64,000 bases of DNA from Schlesneria sp. (GTDB lineage: Bacteria; Planctomycetota; Planctomycetia; Planctomycetales; Planctomycetaceae): the NCBI GenBank assembly GCA_028291515.1, contig JAQGHU010000022.1:124001-188000 (forward strand). The letters run 5' to 3'. The number at the start of each line of letters is the position of its first letter. Within the stretch, counting starts at the first letter, position 1. Positions 57,426 to 64,000 of the stretch are shown piece by piece. The position numbers and the translations under genes are program-made. Under the pieces are notes generated by a model. The model made no database searches. It worked only from the letters and a program-made list of their open reading frames with translations, and had not been told where the DNA came from.

Positions 57426-59062
57426 TGAGCAGCCCTTTCGACTTGAGGAGGTTGATAAACCGACTTTGGAGAGATTTGTGATCCACTGGAACCGAGTTCC
57501 AGCGTTTTGAGTGCGTCCAAGATTGAACTCAGGTTCCGTTGCCAGTCACTGAGATCGGTCGAATGCTCCGATAAAGCGGCGTCCTGACCGTTCCAATCGT
57601 GTTCAATATCACTCAACGACTGCTGAACACTGGTCAATTCGTTTGCGAAGTTGTCGGGAGGGAATTCCATCGCACCGACAAAGCGTGGCGGTAATTCCAG
57701 TGGCTCTTGACCAGGCGAGAGATCTTGAGTTTGCTCGATCGAATCCGGCATTGAACTCTGAGCCATCATCCCGGTTGTGAAGTGCGGGTCCGATCGATGC
57801 CATGAGGCGAGCCCGACGCCGACGAAGACACAGGCCACTGCGGCACACAGGCTCAAGACCGTTTTCTGAACCGTGGCTCGCCAGCGCAGCCAGCGGCGTC
57901 GCCAATGGAATCGAACAGGACGCCGTCCGCTTTGAAGCTGCGACAGAATCCATTCGAACCGCTGCTCCACTTCGTGAGCGTTCCGGAATCGGTCGCCAGG
58001 GACTTTCGCCAGCAATTGGTCGATGGCCTCGGCCAGTTCGGCGGGGATATCGTGATTGACTTCATCGACCGGTCGATGTGTGTCATGGCAGATGCGATTC
58101 AGGATCGCCATGGCATGCTCTGCCCGAAACGGCGGCCGCCCGGTACACATGAAATAGAGGACGCTTCCCAGGCTGAACAGGTCCGATCGATGGTCGACGG
58201 CGTGGCCGCTGGCCTGTTCGGGGGACATATAGTGCGGCGTTCCCGCGACGATCCCGGTTCTGGTCAGCGTGGCGTCATCCACCGTTCGTGCCAGCCCGAA
58301 GTCTGAAATCAGCACCCGTTCCACAGACTCTTCCATCAGGATGTTCGCCGGTTTGACATCGCGGTGGACCAGCCCCTGGGCATGTGCGGCCGCCAGGCCA
58401 GCCGCCACTTGTCGAGCGATGCGCAGAACCTCTTTCGGGTCGAGCGGTCCCCGTTCGTCGACGCGAGCCTGCAGCGATTGGCCGGGAACATACTGCATGA
58501 CCAGAAACGGCATGTCTCCATCGGACTGAACGTCGTGGATGGGAATCACATGTTCGTGGACGACGGCCGCTGCTGATTGGGCTTCGCGGGCAAATCGATG
58601 TCGAGCAGCTCCGTTGTGAGCCAGATGTGGCTTCAATACTTTGATCGCGACCACGCGATGCAGTTCGGTATCGAACCCTTTCAGGACGATCCCCATGCCG
58701 CCCGAGCCAATCATCCGTTCGACTTCATAGCGCCCGATTCGTCCCAGCATTTCGGGATGGCTGGGAGGGGCGAGGAAGTCGAGTGAGACGGGTTCGCTTT
58801 CCGCTCCGGCATCCATCATTCCATTCGCTTCCACGGAGATCACGACCGACGAGTTGATCGACGCGCGATACGGTTCCGCTTCATCGGACGCTTGCAATGT
58901 CTCACGAAGCTCGACCAGAAAGGTGTGATCGTCAGTGAGTTCAACGAGTCGTTGCTGGCAGCGTGAGCAGCCTTCGACATGGTTGGCTGCGACCTGATAC
59001 TCGGCACTCGATTCATCGGCTGCCAGCAGTTGTTTCAAGCGGGCATCATGACAGCGCATCAT
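57422..59062 (-). CDS. Serine/threonine protein kinase with N-terminal anti-sigma-type zinc finger
   Basis: HVEGCSRCQQRL (HxxxCxxC), IGRYEVERMIGSGGMGIVLKG, LVHRDVKPANILME, GTPHYMSPEQ; TM segment. Confidence 0.9.
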   Translation of the reverse strand: MMRCHDARLKQLLAADESSAEYQVAANHVEGCSRCQQRLVELTDDHTFLVELRETLQASDEAEPYRASINSSVVISVEANGMMDAGAESEPVSLDFLAPPSHPEMLGRIGRYEVERMIGSGGMGIVLKGFDTELHRVVAIKVLKPHLAHNGAARHRFAREAQSAAAVVHEHVIPIHDVQSDGDMPFLVMQYVPGQSLQARVDERGPLDPKEVLRIARQVAAGLAAAHAQGLVHRDVKPANILMEESVERVLISDFGLARTVDDATLTRTGIVAGTPHYMSPEQASGHAVDHRSDLFSLGSVLYFMCTGRPPFRAEHAMAILNRICHDTHRPVDEVNHDIPAELAEAIDQLLAKVPGDRFRNAHEVEQRFEWILSQLQSGRRPVRFHWRRRWLRWRATVQKTVLSLCAAVACVFVGVGLASWHRSDPHFTTGMMAQSSMPDSIEQTQDLSPGQEPLELPPRFVGAMEFPPDNFANELTSVQQSLSDIEHDWNGQDAALSEHSTDLSDWQRNLSSILDALKTLELGSSGSQISPKSVYQPPQVERAAQ

Positions 59063-59675
59063 CGTCCTCCCACTTCTTCACTTCCTCCCGCAGCCTGGAC
59101 ATAACGCGACTGCGAGCGACATAGATCGCTCCGACTGACAACCCCAATTCGGCCGCCGCCTCCTCCGCTGGGCGATCCTCCACGGCCGTCATCCAGAACG
59201 CCTGCCATGTCGCCTCTTTGACGGTCCCCTGCACCCGTGCGACGGCCCAGCGAAATAGATCCTGGCGATGCGAGAGTATCACATCATCATCTGCCCAACC
59301 GTCCGAGTTGGGATGCTGATTCAAGATCGCCAGCATGCTGGTTCCACCGCTGGCCAGGGCCCGCTGTCGCACTCGGCCCGACAGATCAATCAATTGATTT
59401 CGCGCGATCCGAAACAGCCAGGTCCTGAAGCGGCAGCGGTTTCCGTCCGGCCGCCAGCGTCCCACCGCCCGAGCTACCGCCAGCAATACGTTCTGCACTA
59501 ACTCGCGAGCATCCGCATCCTGCAATCCGCCTCGTCTTGCAAACCGGTAAACGAACGGCTCATAGATTGATACAAACTCCCGCCATGCCTCTGCATCGGC
59601 CGCAGTCGGCAGTCGCAGAATCAAGCTGGCACGAGTTTCGGGTATTTGAGGCATCGCGGTCTCCCAGACGACCAC
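59046..59675 (-). CDS. ECF-type RNA polymerase sigma factor (kinase-associated)
   Basis: WREFVSIYEPFVYRFARRGGLQDADARELVQNVLLAVARAV, RTWLFRIARNQLIDL, EEAAAELGLSVGAIYVARSRVMSRLREE. Confidence 0.9.
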   Translation of the reverse strand: MVVWETAMPQIPETRASLILRLPTAADAEAWREFVSIYEPFVYRFARRGGLQDADARELVQNVLLAVARAVGRWRPDGNRCRFRTWLFRIARNQLIDLSGRVRQRALASGGTSMLAILNQHPNSDGWADDDVILSHRQDLFRWAVARVQGTVKEATWQAFWMTAVEDRPAEEAAAELGLSVGAIYVARSRVMSRLREEVKKWEDDDALS

Positions 59676-59787
59676 CTATACACGAACGAAGCTTGGGAAT
59701 CTTTCACCAAGTGCGCGGATTTTGTCAGGTTTTTTCCGGGAACTAAAAGAACGATCCTCTTTCCATGTGCGCACGATTGAAGAGTCG

Positions 59788-59812
59788 GGGGGCTTACGCC
59801 GCCCCGCTCAGG
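59788..59812 (+). repeat. Short palindromic repeat, copy 3
   Basis: GGGGGCTTACGCCGCCCCGCTCAGG. Confidence 0.8.
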
Positions 59813-59824
59813 GGAAAATGCCGG

Positions 59825-60835
59825 TCACGTCCCCTTGCTGATCCACTCTTGAAACTTTGGCTCGTCAACGTTGCGACCGCTGATCGTGATAACGATGTCG
59901 CCGGTGCCGCTGAGGTCGGTCAGGCCGTTGAGCACGGCGGCGGTGGCGATGGCTCCTGATGGCTCGGTGCGCAGGCCGTGATGTTCATACAGCCAGCGCA
60001 TGGCTTCGCGCGTGGTGTTGTCTGGAACGGCAACTCCCTTGGTCACGCAGCGTTGCAGGATCGGCCAGTTGTGTTCGCCCACGTCGTACGACAGCAGGCC
60101 GTCGCAGATGCTTTTCGGTCGCTCGATGCGAACTCGCTGGCCAGCGCGGAGCGATTGGCAAAAGTCATCGGCTCCTGCGGGTTCGACGCCGATGATCTGT
60201 GCCGTGGGATGAAGATCGGCGATCGCGAGAGCATGTCCAGCCATGATGCCACCGCCACTGACCTGGCAGAGGAAATGAGAGATCTCGCGGCCCATCTGCT
60301 GTAGATCACGACCGATCTGCAGGCCACCGACTCCGTTGCCGGCGATCACATGCAGGTCGTTATAGGGCGATGCTTGAACGGCGCGTTCGCCTTCGGCAAT
60401 TTCTTTAGCGATCCGATCTCGCTCACCCGTTTCATGATCGCGAGCGGCATTGTAGGTGCGGATTTCGGCACCGAACGAGCGTGTCAGTTCAAACTTGACC
60501 TGGGGCGCGGTGTCGGGCATGAGCACAATGACTCGTTTGCCGTAACGCATTCCCGCGAACGAAATGCCCGACGCGAAGTTTCCCGACGAATGAGCGACCA
60601 CAGGTCGATCGCCGACTTCTTCGGCATGATGAGCCATCCAATTTAGCGCACCCAACAGCTTGAACGACCCGACCGGCGTCCAGCCATAGTCCTTAAACCA
60701 GATGCGACGGCCAAGGGGTAGCTTCAATTCTCGCTCGAGTCGATACGACCGAACGAGAGGTGCGGGAGACAGATGTTCATTGATGATGGCCTCCGCATCA
60801 TAAACATCCTGCATCATTGCAAGCCGATCCGGCAT
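59825..60835 (-). CDS. PLP-dependent threonine/serine dehydratase
   Basis: TPVGSFKLLGALNWM (PLP Lys), AHSSGNFASGISFAG, VSGGGIMAGHALA. Confidence 0.9.
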   Translation of the reverse strand: MPDRLAMMQDVYDAEAIINEHLSPAPLVRSYRLERELKLPLGRRIWFKDYGWTPVGSFKLLGALNWMAHHAEEVGDRPVVAHSSGNFASGISFAGMRYGKRVIVLMPDTAPQVKFELTRSFGAEIRTYNAARDHETGERDRIAKEIAEGERAVQASPYNDLHVIAGNGVGGLQIGRDLQQMGREISHFLCQVSGGGIMAGHALAIADLHPTAQIIGVEPAGADDFCQSLRAGQRVRIERPKSICDGLLSYDVGEHNWPILQRCVTKGVAVPDNTTREAMRWLYEHHGLRTEPSGAIATAAVLNGLTDLSGTGDIVITISGRNVDEPKFQEWISKGT

Positions 60836-60861
60836 GGTTAGCTCCAGTCCGCAAAATTGTC

Positions 60862-61731
60862 TTATGGCAGCGGCACGGTCCCAGCTATTCCCGCCACCGT
60901 CAAGGACGCTCCGAAGACCGATGACAATGCGTTGGCTTTCTCTTGAGCGACAAAGAGTGTTGGATCACCACCGTGCAGCAGCGTCAGCAACTCGGCCAAC
61001 CGATTACCAATTCGCTGATTGCAACTTTGGGCCGCTTCGTCCAGGAATCTTTTCAGATAGCGAAGATCGTCTCGCGTCGGCAAAAGAACGCGAGGCGAGT
61101 TTAGCAGCGGTTCCTTGGCGAGCAACCGAATTTTAAGTGCATCAGACTGAGTGATCACTCCCACGTTATGAACCATCGTATGCCGGATCTGCCATATTAA
61201 GTCCATGATTGGGAGCCGAAAGCGTTCGGCTGGCGGATTGTGGTTGTTCCCCGGAAAGAGGTAGAAGTCGCCATCTTGAAAGGGACGTGCAAGCAACTTG
61301 CGAAAGCGTTTGTTGATTTCCGCGCATTTCAGCCAAGTCGCGGATTCACACAATGCTTTCCCAATCGCGCCCGCCCCATAGAACGATGCAAGATTACTTC
61401 CGTGAACAGGAAACTCGTCAAACCGATCATCCAGCGTGAAGGGAGCTAAATAGTCGATGGCGACAGCCGCGATTTCCTTCAAAAAACGCTCAAAAGTTTC
61501 TATCAGGTTTACCAATATCATGCCGTTCAATCGGCCCAAATGACGCTGCACGACCGCCGGATAGAGATCGTCCTGACTGAACGCTCGTTCGACATAGAGG
61601 AGTGAATTCCAGAGATCCGTACTGGTCCGTTTATAGTGAGATAGTGGAGCGATCGCCTCCTGGGGCAATTCTTCAACATGCTGCAGCATCTCTTTGATGC
61701 GGAGACCAAGATCAATCGCCCGACGAGGCAT
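60862..61731 (-). CDS. HEPN-like domain protein
   Basis: RHTMVHNVGVI gives an RX4H motif in a helical protein (LIWQIRHTMVHNVGV); N-terminal LVNLIETFERFLKEIA typical of HEPN helices. Confidence 0.6.
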   Translation of the reverse strand: MPRRAIDLGLRIKEMLQHVEELPQEAIAPLSHYKRTSTDLWNSLLYVERAFSQDDLYPAVVQRHLGRLNGMILVNLIETFERFLKEIAAVAIDYLAPFTLDDRFDEFPVHGSNLASFYGAGAIGKALCESATWLKCAEINKRFRKLLARPFQDGDFYLFPGNNHNPPAERFRLPIMDLIWQIRHTMVHNVGVITQSDALKIRLLAKEPLLNSPRVLLPTRDDLRYLKRFLDEAAQSCNQRIGNRLAELLTLLHGGDPTLFVAQEKANALSSVFGASLTVAGIAGTVPLP

Positions 61732-61733
61732 GG

Positions 61734-62174
61734 CTATCCTTTTTTGCTGGCATGCGCGAGGTCGTCTTGAGTTCTTTCGGTAGTTTCCTCATCCTCGACC
61801 AGAAGCCATTCATTTCGACTCCCCTTCCAGCACAGATATAGAAGGCGGTCCTTCAGCCAGTGCGGCTTCTTATCGCCTGTGATTTGTACATTATTTTCCA
61901 GGCGGTCGACAACGGTGTCGATTTCATCGCCATGGATCTCCTGCCCCGTTGCATTCGACCGTTTCTGTTTGTCCTGAACGAGCAGCAAACGATCGATCTT
62001 TCTGAGTTCCGCAGCCAATTCATCGCCCGGGCATGGAAAATCGAGTCGGCCCGTCAGAAGAGGGTCGCCATCAACATTCCACCATCGATCCGTGCCTTGT
62101 TTTTCGATCCAAGTCGCCAGCTCTTTGGATTGCAACACAAAATGAGGGGCATCTTCAATGCTCATCGGAACCAC
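61734..62174 (-). CDS. Hypothetical protein, 2 bp upstream of the HEPN-like gene
   Basis: 146 aa, same strand, tight spacing. Confidence 0.65.
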   Translation of the reverse strand: MVPMSIEDAPHFVLQSKELATWIEKQGTDRWWNVDGDPLLTGRLDFPCPGDELAAELRKIDRLLLVQDKQKRSNATGQEIHGDEIDTVVDRLENNVQITGDKKPHWLKDRLLYLCWKGSRNEWLLVEDEETTERTQDDLAHASKKG

Positions 62175-62359
62175 CGCCTTTCATCATGACCAGGTTATTT
62201 AATCTTCGCATGGCCTGATCGCTGGTTCAAGCTTTCTGATGTGCTTCGCATCAGGAAATCATTGCGATGCAAGAGTGTAAGCCGAGTAAAAGTCGCTTCG
62301 CATCGCAAAAAAGGAGAAAAGGTCCCCTTGTCTTCAATCTGCCTGGATGCAGATGCACT

Positions 62360-63034
62360 TCAACTAAATGGCCGCTTCTTCTTTGACGCGGGACTGGTGG
62401 CCAACCGCGCGAGTACATTCTCCAGCCCTTGCCGCGCTTGATTCAATGGAGTGATCTCGTCCCGCATGACGAACAGGAAATTCGCAGTCAGGAGCATCCC
62501 CTCCGTTTCAAAAGCGGCTTGAGCAACATCCGACTGAGGCCTGATTTCGCCGTTCGCTTCGGCATCAGCGAAACACTGGGTCAGCAAGGTCAGCCATGCG
62601 TCCAGCACTTTGGAAACACGATCTCGTGCCAATCCGGGTCGTGTATCGAGTTCCGCGAGGACGGCAGCAAAAAAACAGCCCCCCGGAAAGACTTTCCGCT
62701 CTAAATGAAGGAGGAACGAATCCGCCAGAGCGCGGACTCGCCGCAGTCCTGCCGGGGCAGCCATCGCGGACTGAAGCACTTCGCGGTCAAAGATCGTGGC
62801 GGCTGTTTCAATCGTCGCCAGATCCAGCTCTTCCTTGGATTTGAAATGGGCATACAGCCCGCTCTTGCTCATCCCGACTTCAGCAGCCAACTCACCGATC
62901 GACAGGCCTTCGAGACCTTTCACGGTCACCAGCTTGGCGGCGGTGAGCAGAATGGTGGCGCGGCTGAGCTGGCCCGCCGAACGGCGGGGCTCGCCGGTTG
63001 GGGCGTTTGTTTTTCCTGCTTTTTGTTTTGCCAT
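62360..63034 (-). CDS. TetR/AcrR family regulator
   Basis: SRATILLTAAKLVTVKGLEGLSIGELAAEVGMSKSGLYAHFKSKEEL. Confidence 0.95.
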   Translation of the reverse strand: MAKQKAGKTNAPTGEPRRSAGQLSRATILLTAAKLVTVKGLEGLSIGELAAEVGMSKSGLYAHFKSKEELDLATIETAATIFDREVLQSAMAAPAGLRRVRALADSFLLHLERKVFPGGCFFAAVLAELDTRPGLARDRVSKVLDAWLTLLTQCFADAEANGEIRPQSDVAQAAFETEGMLLTANFLFVMRDEITPLNQARQGLENVLARLATSPASKKKRPFS

Positions 63035-63044
63035 ACCTTGAAAA

Positions 63045-63098
63045 TAGCACGATCGATCGTTAACTTCAAGAAATACATCAGCACGACCGATCGTGCTA
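63045..63098. promoter_or_regulatory. Paired palindromic operators between divergent tetR and tautomerase genes
   Basis: TAGCACGATCGATCGT (63045-63060) and ACGACCGATCGTGCTA (63083-63098); AGCACGA-ccga-TCGTGCT palindrome. Confidence 0.75.
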
Positions 63099-63206
63099 TG
63101 TGTGATGGTGTTCGTCACAGCGCGCGAATTCAACAGGACGCACTTTTCAAGTTGCGGTGCGTGCTGAATCACATCAGCAACTTCGACATCTGGATGGATC
63201 GCTCCT

Positions 63207-63428
63207 ATGCCACTACTGAACGTCAAGTTGATAGAAGGCGTTTTCTCGCACGCACAAAAGCAAGAGATGATTCGCAAACTGACGGACACGATGGTTTCCA
63301 TCGAGGGTGAGAACATGCGTCCGGTGACCTGGGTCGTGATCGAAGAGGTCAAAAGTGGCGAATGGGGAGTTGGCGGCAACCCCTTAACTACGAGCGACGT
63401 GCAAGCCCTCGCCGCCGGTCAGTCCTGA
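63207..63428 (+). CDS. 4-oxalocrotonate tautomerase family protein
   Basis: MPLLNVKLIEGVFSHAQKQEMIRKLTDTMVSIEGENMRPVTWVVIEEV. Confidence 0.9.
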   Translation: MPLLNVKLIEGVFSHAQKQEMIRKLTDTMVSIEGENMRPVTWVVIEEVKSGEWGVGGNPLTTSDVQALAAGQS

Positions 63429-63451
63429 ACATTGCGCTTATCATGGACTCT

Positions 63452-63491
63452 CTCCGGTGACTTGCGAAGCTTGGAAACCAGCTCACCGGAG
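63452..63491 (+). terminator. Possible hairpin downstream of tautomerase gene
   Basis: CTCCGGTGA...TCACCGGAG 9-bp stem with long loop; no clear T-run. Confidence 0.3.
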
Positions 63492-63815
63492 GGGGCGATC
63501 TTGGACACCTAGGACCGTTTGTTGGTTGCATTCGAGAACCAATCGCCGGTTCCATCGCATCGGTGCCACGCTACACGCCCCTGTCAATAACTATGGGGAC
63601 TTAGGCCCTTTTCTCCTCCATTGATGTGCCAAGCCAAAGCCGTTGAGTGCGACAAGATGTCCGGCAGGCGGTCCAAAGAGACCACTTACTTCCCGTGCGC
63701 ACCGCCTTCGCATCAAAATGGCTTTATCGAGATTGACATATGACTTCTCGTTGATTAAATGAGACGCTATGTCTATTTGTGGAGTGATCTACACGATGAT
63801 ATTTGAGACGCAACT

Positions 63816-64000
63816 ATGAACCGAGTTCGCCGAGCGCCAGAGTTACCCAGCGACAAAGTTTATCGCGGTTTTACGTTGATTGAGTTGTTGGTCGTGATTG
63901 CGATTATCGCAGTCCTGATTGCCTTGTTGCTTCCGGCCGTTCAACAGGCGCGCGAGGCCGCTCGACGTACGCAGTGCAAGAACAATTTGAAGCAGATGGG
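63816..64000 (+). CDS. DUF1559 protein with prepilin-type N-terminal cleavage/methylation signal, partial at right edge
   Basis: [62 protein letters not shown]. Confidence 0.95.
   Translation, partial: MNRVRRAPELPSDKVYRGFTLIELLVVIAIIAVLIALLLPAVQQAREAARRTQCKNNLKQM

Overview
The window looks like a planctomycete chromosome segment: DUF1559, DUF1501, DUF1080, PSD1-type cytochrome c/DUF1549/DUF1553, CotH, many Ser/Thr kinases and an ECF-sigma/kinase operon. Most of it is ordinary housekeeping: RRM protein, DEAD-box helicase, PurQ, SpoVG, IspE, SirB1-like, HrpA, MurG, tRNA-His, HisS and others. The most unusual locus is ~28.0-32.2 kb. It holds a structured ncRNA with a strong terminator, then at least 13 tRNA-like genes on the + strand that fold as short class-I cloverleaves with many non-canonical features. 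These include C33, mismatched acceptor stems, three tRNA-Leu without a long variable arm, A73 on tRNA-Gly and altered T-loops. The array encloses a small conserved-looking 112-aa ORF and ends in a divergent EF-Tu paralog with a rewritten switch I. I propose it as a candidate dedicated 'alternative tRNA set + EF-Tu' system. Other leads: (i) a 90-95 bp MITE-like repeat (3 copies) whose TAG termini serve as stop codons of the adjoining genes; (ii) a C39-peptidase/DUF1573 operon with two secreted Cys-rich small proteins; (iii) a cassette-like array of small ORFs separated by a ~90 bp repeat; (iv) a HEPN (RX4H) protein with a partner gene; (v) an N-terminal beta-barrel plus beta-helix protein resembling an inverse autotransporter; (vi) several palindromic intergenic repeat families. 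All calls are by eye from sequence and the supplied translations. No searches were run.
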